NCBI GenBank assembly: GCA_015484715.1
Contig: WFUY01000546.1
Coordinates: forward strand, 1-7,160
Direction: 5' to 3'
DNA length: 7,160 nt
Source: Thermoflexales bacterium
Lineage (GTDB): Bacteria > Chloroflexota > Anaerolineae > S140-20
Shown here: piece by piece, positions 1 to 5,905 of the stretch
How the letters are laid out: each line of letters opens with the position of its first letter
Numbering within the stretch: the first letter of the stretch is position 1
The notes under the pieces: generated by a model
Seen by the model: the letters and a program-made list of their open reading frames with translations, nothing else
What the model was told of the DNA's origin: nothing
Databases searched by the model: none
Position numbers and translations under genes: made by a program

Positions 1-19
1 AGATGTGTATAAGAGACAG
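1..19. other. Nextera/Tn5 mosaic-end adapter remnant (not genomic)
   Basis: The first 19 bases read AGATGTGTATAAGAGACAG, which is exactly the Tn5 mosaic end used in Nextera tagmentation libraries. It sits at the extreme edge of the sequence and interrupts a permease reading frame at a codon boundary. This is untrimmed library adapter, not a natural transposon end. Genomic sequence starts at base 20. Confidence 0.96.
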
Positions 20-901
20 CCCTAGAGGGGTGTTCCGCCCCAGCAAGGCGACGGTGATCCCGTCGAAGCCGTATCCTGGGGAGAAGCCGTCCACAAAACG
101 GTAGTTGACACCAAGCACCTGTCCGGCACCGGCCAGTCCTCCCAGGAAGCCGCTGATGAACATCACCTGCAGGATGGTGCGGGCCACGGGCATACCGGCC
201 CAGCGGGCGAAGATGGGGTTGTCTCCCGCCATCCGCAACTCGTACCCCAGCGTCGTCCGACGCATCAGGAACCAGAGAGCCAACACACAGAGGAGGGCGA
301 TGGGGAAAGCGAGGTTGAGCTGGGAGGGCTTCATCAAGCGGGGCAACTGGGCTGCCGGCGCGATCTTAGGCGACATCGAGTTGGCCAACCCAGGAGCCAG
401 AAAGGGATAGTTGACCAGATAGCTGGTGAAGAGGATGGCGACGTAGTTGAGCATAATGGTGGTCACGATCTCATCCACGCGCAGGTAGGCTTTCAGGTAA
501 CCGGGCAGCAGCCCCCACACCCCCCCGACCATTCCGGCGGCCAGGAAGGCAAGGGGGATGAGCAGAAATCCCGGCAGCGCCGTCCAGGTGAAGCCCACCC
601 AGGCGGCAGCGAAGGCCCCCAGGTAGAGGGAGCCCTCCACACCCACGTTGAAGACGCCGGCCCGGAAGGCGATGGCCGTCGCCAACCCGGTGAAGATGAG
701 GGGGGTGCTGGCCAGGAGCGAGTCGGCGATGCTCAGGCGGCTCCCCAGCGCGGTGGTGAAGAGGGTGCGGTAAGCGCCCAGCGCATCTTTGCCCGAGACC
801 TGGATCACCAGCGCCCCCATCAGCAAGGCAACGGCCAGGGTGATCAGCGCCTGGACGATGTTGAACAGGGGAGAGCGCCAGCGAAAGGTCACCTGGTTCA
901 T
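20..901 (-). CDS. ABC transporter permease, BmpB/YufP (NupP) type, 3' part missing
   Basis: Inner-membrane channel subunit of an uptake ABC transporter of the branched-chain amino acid/simple sugar/nucleoside permease superfamily. Translating the minus strand from 901 gives 294 residues with no stop before the adapter. Hydrophobic segments lie at about residues 15-35, 61-80, 86-106, 108-132, 145-162, 199-214 and 243-262. Two family signatures are clear: NVGVEGSLYLGA (85-96) and VDEIVTTIMLNY (142-153), both seen in YufP/NupP and BmpB-type permeases. Family members are usually about 350-370 residues, so roughly 60-75 C-terminal residues are missing. The loss coincides with the adapter, so it is a contig end and not a pseudogene. 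The start is set by AGGAGG at 906-911, four bases upstream. The ATG overlaps the ATPase stop (ATGA), indicating translational coupling. A second permease gene (YufQ/BmpC-type) normally follows and should lie beyond the left edge. Confidence 0.93.
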
Positions 902-2433
902 CTGGCCTCCTGATCTGCCTGAAGGGTCTCCGGCCTGTGACCGGCCATCATCAACCCCAACATCTCCTGGGTGGCCTGCTCCGCCGGCACCTCCCCCACG
1001 ACCTGCCCCCGGAAGAGGACCAAGATGCGGTCCGCCAGGGCTAGGATCTCGTCCAAATCCGCCGAGATGAGGAGCACACCCAGCCCCCGGTCGCGCAACC
1101 GGAGCAATTCCCTCCGCACCGCCTGGGTGGCTCCAACGTCCAGCCCCCGGGCGGGGTGGGCAGCGATGAGGAGGGAGGGGTCGGCAGCCAGCTCCCGGGC
1201 AACGACCACCCGCTGCTGGTTTCCGCCGGAGAGAACGGCCGCCGGCGCTGTGGGGCTGGTAACCCGGATGTCGAAGAGCGAGATCAGCTTCCGGGCAAAC
1301 CCGCTGATGGCCGCCGGGTGCAACAGCCCCCTTTGGGAGAGAGGGGGGCGGTAGTAGTGGACAGCAGCCAGGTTCTCCTCGATGCTGGCGAGCAGGTTCA
1401 GGCCCTCCTGAGTGCGGTCCTCCGGGATGAGGCCCAGGCCGGCCTCCCGCCGCATCCGAACGGGCAGATGGTGAATCTCGCGGCCATCTAGCCAGATGCG
1501 TCCCTGGACAAGGGGACGGATGCCGGCCAGCGCTTCCAGCAACTCCCGTTGACCATTCCCTTCGACGCCGGCGATGCCCACGATCTCCCCCCGGTGGACG
1601 GTGAAAGAGAGGTTGTTGACGGCGGTCAGCCCCCGCTCGTCCCGCACGACCAAGCCCTCGACCCGCAGGGCGGGCTCGCCAAGGGAGGCGGCCTGCAGTC
1701 GTCGGGCCACCTTCACCTCGCGCCCCACCATCAGCCGGGCCAGTTCCTCCTCGTTGGTGCGGTCGGTCTCCAGAACGCCGGTGACCCGGCCTCGGCGGAG
1801 CACCGTCACCCGGTCGGAGAGGGCCAACACCTCGCCCAGCTTGTGGGTGATGAAGAGAAGCGTTCGCCCTTCATCCCGGAGCCGGCGCAGGACCTGGAAG
1901 AGTTCTTGGGTCTCTTGAGGCGTCAAGACGGCGGTAGGCTCGTCCAGGATGAGGAGGTCCGCCTCTCGGTAGAGGAGCTTGAGGATCTCCACCCGCTGTT
2001 GCACGCCCACCGAAAGATCGGCCACCCGGGCGGTCGGGTCCACGGCGAGGCCGAAGCGGCGGGCCAGGGCTCCCACCCGGGCAATCGCCTGCTCGCGGTC
2101 CACCAGGAAGAAGCGGCGCGACTCCCTCCCCAGTTCGACGTTCTCGGCTACCGTGAGGGAAGGGACGAGCTGGAAGTGCTGATGGACCATACCGATGCCC
2201 AAGGCGATGGCTGCCTGAGGGTTGGGGATCTCAACCCGCCGGCCACGGAGGAAGATCTCTCCGGCATCAGGCCGGTACATCCCGTACAGAATGCGCATCA
2301 ACGTCGTCTTGCCGGCGCCGTTCTCCCCCACCAAGGCGTGGATCTCCCCTTGCTCCACGGTGAGGGTCACCCGGTCGTTGGCCACAACGCCGGGGAAGAT
2401 TTTGGTGATCCCCCGCATCTCCAGGTAGGGCAT
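898..2433 (-). CDS. ABC transporter ATP-binding protein, duplicated-domain sugar/nucleoside type (YufO/NupO-like)
   Basis: Cytoplasmic ATPase that powers the importer; 511 residues with two fused nucleotide-binding domains, the usual size and layout for YufO/RbsA/MglA-type proteins. Domain 1 is intact: Walker A GENGAGKT (36-43), Q-loop Gln85, signature LSVGVQQR (140-147), Walker B LLILDEP (160-166) and switch His197. Domain 2 has a degenerate Walker A (GVEGNGQR, 289-296), a good signature LSGGNQQR (401-408), and an altered Walker B region (LLIAAHPARGLD, 421-432) in which Ala-His replaces the Asp-Glu pair. This asymmetry is normal for the family and leaves one canonical ATP site. The start is supported by GAGGAG at 2438-2443. 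The gene lies 176 bases after the binding-protein gene and overlaps the permease by 4 bases. Substrate cannot be read from the ATPase; nucleosides or simple sugars are typical. Confidence 0.95.
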   Translation of the reverse strand: MPYLEMRGITKIFPGVVANDRVTLTVEQGEIHALVGENGAGKTTLMRILYGMYRPDAGEIFLRGRRVEIPNPQAAIALGIGMVHQHFQLVPSLTVAENVELGRESRRFFLVDREQAIARVGALARRFGLAVDPTARVADLSVGVQQRVEILKLLYREADLLILDEPTAVLTPQETQELFQVLRRLRDEGRTLLFITHKLGEVLALSDRVTVLRRGRVTGVLETDRTNEEELARLMVGREVKVARRLQAASLGEPALRVEGLVVRDERGLTAVNNLSFTVHRGEIVGIAGVEGNGQRELLEALAGIRPLVQGRIWLDGREIHHLPVRMRREAGLGLIPEDRTQEGLNLLASIEENLAAVHYYRPPLSQRGLLHPAAISGFARKLISLFDIRVTSPTAPAAVLSGGNQQRVVVARELAADPSLLIAAHPARGLDVGATQAVRRELLRLRDRGLGVLLISADLDEILALADRILVLFRGQVVGEVPAEQATQEMLGLMMAGHRPETLQADQEAR

Positions 2434-2457
2434 AGAGCTCCTCTCCCCAGGACGCCT

Positions 2458-2480
2458 AACGCCGTCTCACCAGAGGCGTT
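2458..2480. repeat. Short inverted repeat near the ATPase start
   Basis: AACGCC (2458-2463) and GGCGTT (2475-2480) are perfect complements separated by 11 bases. In the minus-strand transcript this weak stem would form about 25 bases upstream of the ATPase ATG. It is short and could be chance in GC-rich DNA. Confidence 0.3.
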
Positions 2481-2510
2481 CTGGCTCCGGCTCGCCCTCC
2501 GCCCAGCCAA

Positions 2511-2529
2511 AAGGCGGCTGCTCCGCCTT
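2511..2529. repeat. 7-bp inverted repeat in the binding protein-ATPase gap
   Basis: AAGGCGG (2511-2517) and CCGCCTT (2523-2529) form a perfect 7-bp stem with a 5-base loop. It is the second of three inverted repeats in this gap and no T-run follows on the transcribed strand. A stem in the mRNA is plausible, but no function is shown by the sequence. Confidence 0.45.
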
Positions 2530-2544
2530 CCCCTGGCCCACCAA

Positions 2545-2576
2545 GGTAGGGGCGCACAACACCGTGCGCCCCTACC
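2545..2576. repeat. Perfect 13-bp-arm palindrome, interspersed-repeat-like hairpin
   Basis: GGTAGGGGCGCAC (2545-2557) is matched exactly by its reverse complement GTGCGCCCCTACC (2564-2576) around the 6-base loop AACACC. In the minus-strand mRNA the hairpin starts 33 bases after the binding-protein stop codon. There is no U-tract on its downstream side, so it is not a standard intrinsic terminator. It could protect the upstream mRNA from 3' exonucleases or attenuate read-through into the ATPase gene. The GTAGGGGCGCAC arm also resembles short palindromes I recall scattered through intergenic DNA of Chloroflexota and cyanobacterial genomes, so it may be a dispersed repeat copy. Only one copy occurs in this window. 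Confidence 0.8.
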
Positions 2577-2609
2577 AGGAGCCGAGGGCGACCGGGCAAC
2601 CGCTCTGGT

Positions 2610-3689
2610 CTATTGCTGCTCCGTGATGTCTGTGACTTTGATCTCGCCGCTGATGATCTTTTCCTGGAGTTCCTTGACCTTATCAATGTACTCCTTGGGG
2701 ATCAGGTGGCGCGTGTACTTCATCTCGCTGAGGCCCACACCGCCTTCCTTGAGACCATAGGTGACGACGGTGCCGCCCTTGAGTTCGCCCCGGACCAGTT
2801 GCTCGATGAGGCCGTAGACCGCGACGTCCACCCGCTTAAGCATCGAGGTCAAGACGTGGCCGGGCGCGATGTAGTCCTGGTCGGAGTCCACGCCGATGGC
2901 GTAGTGGCCGGTTTCTTTGGCCGCCTCGATGACGCCCTCGCCGGTGCCGCCGGCCACCTGATAGACGATGTCGGCCCCCTGCTCGAACATGGCCAGGGCC
3001 AACTCCTTCCCCTTGGCCGGATCGCCGAAGCTGTTGGAGTAGCTACGCAGGACCTGGATCTCGGGATCAATGTAGTGGGCTCCCTCTTCATAACCGACGA
3101 GGAACTTGTCAATGCCCGGAGACTGGGTGCCGCCGATGACTCCGATGATCTTCTCGGGGTTGATGCCGGGGATGTTGGTGTCCTTGGTCACCATCGCAGC
3201 CAGCGCTCCCGCCAGGAAGGAGCCCTCGTGTTCCTTGAAGATGACGGAGACGACGTTGTCCCCTTCCACAGCGATGTTGAGGATGGCGAACATCGTGTCG
3301 GGGAACTCGGGGGCCACCCGGGCCAGAGGCTCAAAGTGGGTGTACTCCAACGTAATCACCAGATCGAAGCCAGCCTGAGCTGCTGTGCGCAAGAGCTTCT
3401 CTCCCTCCCCCACAGGGTCTGGGGACTCGATGGTCTGGACCTGGACACCGAAGTCCTGAGCAGCTTTGGTCAGGCCGGCGAAGCCGGAGTCGTTGTAAGA
3501 ACGATCCCCCAGCCCGCCCTGAGCGATGATCAGGGCCACCTTCAGGTCGGGACGTTGGGGCAGCGCTTCTTCTGCCTCAGAGGTAGGCGGAGCGGTGGGG
3601 GTTTCCTGCTTGCCCCCCTGACAGGCCACTACTGAGGAGAGGATAAGAGCCAGCGTGAGCATTCCAGCGATCAAACGGGCGCGCAGCAT
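2610..3689 (-). CDS. BMP/PnrA-family ABC transporter substrate-binding lipoprotein
   Basis: Extracytoplasmic, lipid-anchored binding protein that delivers substrate to the ABC importer; 359 residues, normal for the BMP family (Med/TmpC/PnrA). The signal peptide is residues 1-22, with a lipobox ending VVAC and lipidated Cys23, followed by a Thr/Pro/Glu-rich linker (about 27-47). Family motifs follow: GGLGDRSYND (58-67), GIDKFLVGYEEGA in mid-protein, DPAKGKELALAMFEQGADI, the glycine-rich AGGTGEGVIEA, and GVDSDQ followed by VLTSMLKRVD. Characterised members bind purine nucleosides (PnrA), and the Asp and Lys of the last two motifs sit in the region that contacts the ribose there, so nucleosides are the default guess. 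The nearby IolM-like dehydrogenase allows a sugar or cyclitol instead. An in-frame ATG 60 bases upstream (3749) is rejected because the signal peptide and ribosome binding site both fit 3689. The gene leads the transporter genes downstream of gntR. Confidence 0.94.
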   Translation of the reverse strand: MLRARLIAGMLTLALILSSVVACQGGKQETPTAPPTSEAEEALPQRPDLKVALIIAQGGLGDRSYNDSGFAGLTKAAQDFGVQVQTIESPDPVGEGEKLLRTAAQAGFDLVITLEYTHFEPLARVAPEFPDTMFAILNIAVEGDNVVSVIFKEHEGSFLAGALAAMVTKDTNIPGINPEKIIGVIGGTQSPGIDKFLVGYEEGAHYIDPEIQVLRSYSNSFGDPAKGKELALAMFEQGADIVYQVAGGTGEGVIEAAKETGHYAIGVDSDQDYIAPGHVLTSMLKRVDVAVYGLIEQLVRGELKGGTVVTYGLKEGGVGLSEMKYTRHLIPKEYIDKVKELQEKIISGEIKVTDITEQQ

Positions 3690-3696
3690 CGGACTA

Positions 3697-3702
3697 CCTC
3701 CT
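3697..3702 (-). promoter_or_regulatory. Ribosome binding site fixing the binding-protein start
   Basis: On the minus strand AGGAGG lies 7 bases upstream of the ATG at 3689. This ideal spacing, together with a signal peptide beginning at that Met, sets the start at 3689 rather than the in-frame ATG at 3749. Confidence 0.85.
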
Positions 3703-3752
3703 CTATAGGTGCAGGCGTGGCATGGCGCTGTTACATTTCGCGGCGGCAAGGG

Positions 3753-3789
3753 TCAGGGAAGAGAATTGCTACGCAGCCTCACCTCCTTT
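3753..3789 (-). other. Leader with strong Shine-Dalgarno-like sequence and possible tiny ORF
   Basis: In the 145-base gap between gntR and the binding-protein gene, the minus strand reads AAAGGAGGTGA from 3789, close to the ideal anti-16S complement, but no ATG follows at usable distance. The only in-frame options are a GTG embedded in the motif (3782) or a CTG two codons later (3776), giving a peptide of at most nine residues ending at TGA 3755-3753. It may be a leader peptide, the remnant of a former gene start, or chance. I see no convincing promoter or terminator in the rest of this gap. Confidence 0.3.
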
Positions 3790-3834
3790 CCTTTTCGCTT
3801 CTGTCCTGTCCCCCTGGGAGGCCGAACTGGTGCA

Positions 3835-4575
3835 TCACGTGTTGCCCCGCAGTAGGGTCAGGGAGAGTTCGTAGCGGTCCCAACGGAAGAGGGAGTTGGT
3901 GTAGGAGATGGGGATGTCGCCTTCCCGATAGAGGATGTCTTGGATGTTGTAGGCCGGCTCTCCGGTCCGGCTCATCAACAGACGGCCTTCCCGCACCTCC
4001 AGCTTGACAATACGGATGGTCCGCCTCGCGTAGGCGAGGCGAAGGCCATACTCCCGTTCCAGGGTGAAGTAAAGGGACCGCTGACTAAAGTCACGCTCTT
4101 CGATGCCTGGACAGAGCTGATAGTTCAGATAGGCATCCTCCAAACCGACGGGGTCGCTGTTCACCAGGCGGAGCCGCCCCAGGTGAAAGACCTGGTCTCC
4201 CGGCTCAATCCGGAGGCGTTCGGCGATCTCCGGCGTAGCCGGGATGATCTCCGAGGTCAGAACGCGGGAGGTGGGGCGGAACCCCCGGCTGCGCATATCC
4301 TCGGTGAAGCCCCTTAGGTCTGTGGGGAAACGCAGAGGAGGGTGAGGGCGGGTGACGAAAGTACCTTTGCCGGGGATCCGTTCAATGTAGCCAGCGCTCA
4401 CCAACATCTCCAACGCCCTCCGCACCGGCGTTCGGCTGGCCCCTGTCATCTGGCACAGCTCTTCCTCTGTGGGGATCTGGTCCCCTTCCTGCCAAGCACC
4501 ACTGGTGATCTGCTTCAGGATATACTCCCGAATCTGATGGTAGATGGGCCGTGGGTCGTCGCGACTTACAATCAT
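3835..4575 (-). CDS. GntR-family transcriptional regulator, HutC/UTRA subfamily
   Basis: Cytoplasmic one-component regulator, 246 residues, the usual size for HutC-type GntR proteins. The N-terminal winged helix-turn-helix (about 8-75) shows the family pattern: PIYHQIREYI, then GDQIPTEEELCQ (31-42), TGASRTPVRRAL (44-55) and the wing GYIERIPGKGTFV (62-74). The C-terminal UTRA effector domain (about 92-240) contains GDQVFHLGRLR and the LEDAYLNYQLCPG stretch. HutC-type regulators usually repress transport and catabolic genes and are released by a phosphorylated sugar, amino sugar or other small metabolite; the effector here is unknown. The gene lies 145 bases upstream of the binding-protein gene on the same strand, and no clear promoter separates them, so it probably heads the transporter operon and controls it and itself. 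It starts at ATG 4575, preceded by a purine-rich AAGGAAGGTAGG tract. Confidence 0.93.
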   Translation of the reverse strand: MIVSRDDPRPIYHQIREYILKQITSGAWQEGDQIPTEEELCQMTGASRTPVRRALEMLVSAGYIERIPGKGTFVTRPHPPLRFPTDLRGFTEDMRSRGFRPTSRVLTSEIIPATPEIAERLRIEPGDQVFHLGRLRLVNSDPVGLEDAYLNYQLCPGIEERDFSQRSLYFTLEREYGLRLAYARRTIRIVKLEVREGRLLMSRTGEPAYNIQDILYREGDIPISYTNSLFRWDRYELSLTLLRGNT

Positions 4576-4631
4576 CGTCTACCTACCTTCCTTGAAGTGA
4601 GGACAAGAGAACGGGACTTTGTTACAAAATC

Positions 4632-4659
4632 ATTATAATGGTTTGGCTCCAAATGTCAA
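4632..4659 (-). promoter_or_regulatory. Consensus sigma-70-type promoter for gntR and the transporter operon
   Basis: Read on the minus strand, TTGACA (4659-4654) is followed after 16 bases by TATAAT (4637-4632). Both hexamers match the consensus exactly. Transcription would start near 4625, giving an untranslated leader of about 50 bases before the gntR ATG. The -10 is embedded in the palindrome CATTATAATG (4631-4640), which could be part of a repressor site, though a TATAAT box gives much of that symmetry by itself. Confidence 0.8.
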
Positions 4660-4762
4660 TAGCTTCAGGGAGGGTTTTTTCGGGGCTTTCGGTCTGCCGG
4701 TGCCGGAGCTTAGCACCAGATTATGAGCGATTACAATTGTTTTACAGACTATATTGTGCATA

Positions 4763-4791
4763 TTGACATCCCTAGAAAGTTATGGTAGAAT
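4763..4791 (+). promoter_or_regulatory. Near-consensus sigma-70-type promoter for lacI-dehydrogenase
   Basis: TTGACA (4763-4768) is followed after 17 bases by TAGAAT (4786-4791), one mismatch from consensus at ideal spacing. Transcription would begin near 4797-4799, inside the palindrome at 4794-4807. The promoter overlaps the in-frame ATG at 4782, which therefore cannot be the start of the repressor gene. The remaining spacer up to the gntR promoter (4660-4762) is AT-rich near its right end, with an ACAATTGT palindrome at 4733-4740, and holds no gene. Confidence 0.8.
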
Positions 4792-4793
4792 AT

Positions 4794-4807
4794 TGCACAC
4801 GTGTGCA
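4794..4807. promoter_or_regulatory. Probable LacI-family operator (14-bp perfect palindrome)
   Basis: TGCACACGTGTGCA is a perfect 14-bp palindrome with a central CG, the usual symmetry of LacI/GalR operators, where the hinge-helix leucines insert at the central CpG. It begins two bases after the -10 hexamer and covers the predicted transcription start, a position where repressor would block initiation. Related half-sites occur nearby: TGTGCA at 4755-4760, upstream of the -35, and TGTGTGC at 4811-4817. The likely ligand is the LacI-family protein encoded just downstream, implying autoregulation and joint control of the dehydrogenase. Confidence 0.72.
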
Positions 4808-4856
4808 CCCTGTGTGCCAGCTCGATGAGGGCGCTTCGCTCAAGACGGCAGGTCCT

Positions 4857-5867
4857 ATGTCCCCCGTCTCGATCAAAGATATAGCCCGGGCCGCAGGGGT
4901 CTCCCACTCTACCGTCTCCCGGGCTCTCCGGGATAGCCCTCTTGTCAGCCCCGAGACCAAAGCCCGCATCAAGCGACTGGCAGAGGAGATGGGCTACTCC
5001 CCCAGCGCCGTCGCCCGGGGGCTGGTCACCCGCCGCACCCGCACGGTGGGGATGGTGGTGACTTCTATCGCCGACCCGTTCGTGGCCGAGGTGATGCGCG
5101 GCGTGGAAGATGCCGCTCACCAGGCAGGCTACAGCGTCTTCTTGAGCAGTTCCCGAGCTATCCCGGAGCGGGAGATCTCGGTCGTGCGCACCTTCCGCCA
5201 ACGACGGGTGGATGGCGTTATCGTCACCGCCTCCCGGGTGGGGAGTCTGTACGCGCCCCTCCTCGAGGAGATCCAGGTCCCGGTGGTGCTCATCAACAAC
5301 CAACAGCCCGGCACGTATACCTACTCGGTCTCCATGGATGACCGGGAGGGTGCCCAGATGGCCGTAGACCATCTGATCCAACTAGGCCACCGCCGTATCG
5401 GCTACATCGGCTGTGTGCATCGCGAGGCCTCTAGCCAGGCTCGAGAGGCGGGTTACCGGGCAGCCCTGGAAGCCCACGGTATCTCTCCTGACCCTCGTTG
5501 GATGGTCTACCCTACCGAGACAGAAGACGTTCAAAACGGACAGATCGGCCTCGACCTGCTCCTGGCGCTCCCTTCTCCTCCGACAGCCATCTTCTGCTAC
5601 AACGATATGACGGCCATTGGTGTCCTGCAACGCTGCTATCGCCGGGGGATTCGCGTCCCCGATGACCTCTCCCTGGTCGGCTTCGATGACATCGCCATCG
5701 CCGCCTATACGATCCCTCCTCTGACCACCGTCCGTCAGCCCAAGTACGAGATGGGTTACCAGGCGATGGAAATGGTGTTGGACCTTCTGGAGGACCATCC
5801 CGTTGAGGATGTGCTCGTCCAGGGGACGTTGATCGTCCGAGATTCCTGCCAGCCACCCAACACGTGA
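4857..5867 (+). CDS. LacI/GalR-family transcriptional repressor
   Basis: Cytoplasmic DNA-binding regulator sensing a sugar or related ligand; 336 residues, normal for the family. The N-terminal helix-turn-helix is textbook: VSIKDIARAAGVSHSTVSRA (4-23). The hinge helix is about 49-58, with Leu56 at the position that inserts into the operator centre. The ligand domain of periplasmic-binding-protein type (about 62-333) carries the family landmarks SMDDREGAQMAVDHLIQLGH, FCYNDMTAIGVLQ, and VPDDLSLVGFDDI followed by PLTTVRQP. I chose ATG 4857 over the in-frame ATG 4782 because the latter lies inside the promoter and 4857 gives the standard N-terminus; the ribosome binding site (GGCAGG, 4847-4852) is weak, consistent with low repressor expression. 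The dehydrogenase gene follows 38 bases downstream with no visible terminator between, so the two are probably co-transcribed. Ligand unknown; a polyol or cyclitol would fit the neighbour. Confidence 0.94.
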   Translation: MSPVSIKDIARAAGVSHSTVSRALRDSPLVSPETKARIKRLAEEMGYSPSAVARGLVTRRTRTVGMVVTSIADPFVAEVMRGVEDAAHQAGYSVFLSSSRAIPEREISVVRTFRQRRVDGVIVTASRVGSLYAPLLEEIQVPVVLINNQQPGTYTYSVSMDDREGAQMAVDHLIQLGHRRIGYIGCVHREASSQAREAGYRAALEAHGISPDPRWMVYPTETEDVQNGQIGLDLLLALPSPPTAIFCYNDMTAIGVLQRCYRRGIRVPDDLSLVGFDDIAIAAYTIPPLTTVRQPKYEMGYQAMEMVLDLLEDHPVEDVLVQGTLIVRDSCQPPNT

Positions 5868-5891
5868 GGGGCTGGAATCCCTTTCACCGGT

Positions 5892-5897
5892 AGGAGG
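5892..5897 (+). promoter_or_regulatory. Strong ribosome binding site of the dehydrogenase gene
   Basis: AGGAGG lies 8 bases before ATG 5906 and fixes the start. It is far stronger than the site in front of the repressor gene in the same presumed transcript, so the enzyme should be made in excess over its regulator. Confidence 0.8.
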
Positions 5898-5905
5898 TTA
5901 CAACT

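Noticed and set aside
1..19. Tn5-like transposon end as a natural mobile element
   Set aside because: It is the engineered mosaic-end sequence, located exactly at the contig edge, with no transposase or partner end; adapter carry-over explains it.
1165..1230. Loss of catalytic Asp-Glu in the second nucleotide-binding domain of the ATPase as a sign of gene decay
   Set aside because: Degenerate Walker A and B motifs in the second half are usual for the RbsA/MglA/YufO-type duplicated ATPases; the first domain is intact.
2456..2686. 76-codon minus-strand frame starting inside the 3' end of the binding-protein gene and covering the gap
   Set aside because: It runs through the palindromes in a different frame, has no ribosome binding site of note, and its Arg/Gly-rich translation resembles no known family.
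1549..2760. 403-codon open frame on the plus strand across the ATPase gene, the gap and part of the binding-protein gene
   Set aside because: It spans two well-supported minus-strand genes and the hairpin region, and its translation is rich in His, Gly and Pro with no recognisable domain. It is a shadow frame.
2613..3635. 340-codon open frame on the plus strand opposite the binding-protein gene
   Set aside because: The minus strand carries an unmistakable BMP-family lipoprotein. The opposite frame is Asp/Leu/Val-rich without motifs.
3690..3749. 20-residue N-terminal extension of the binding protein (ATG at 3749)
   Set aside because: The extension is not signal-like and lies upstream of an ideal ribosome binding site and an intact lipoprotein signal peptide starting at 3689.
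4631..4640. CATTATAATG palindrome as a GntR operator
   Set aside because: The TATAAT box itself supplies most of the symmetry, and it does not resemble the GTCTAGAC-like cores known for some HutC-type regulators, so it is not listed as a separate site.
4782..4856. 25-residue N-terminal extension of the LacI-family repressor (ATG at 4782)
   Set aside because: That ATG lies between the -35 and -10 boxes, upstream of the predicted transcription start. The family's N-terminus begins a few residues before the helix-turn-helix, as given by ATG 4857.
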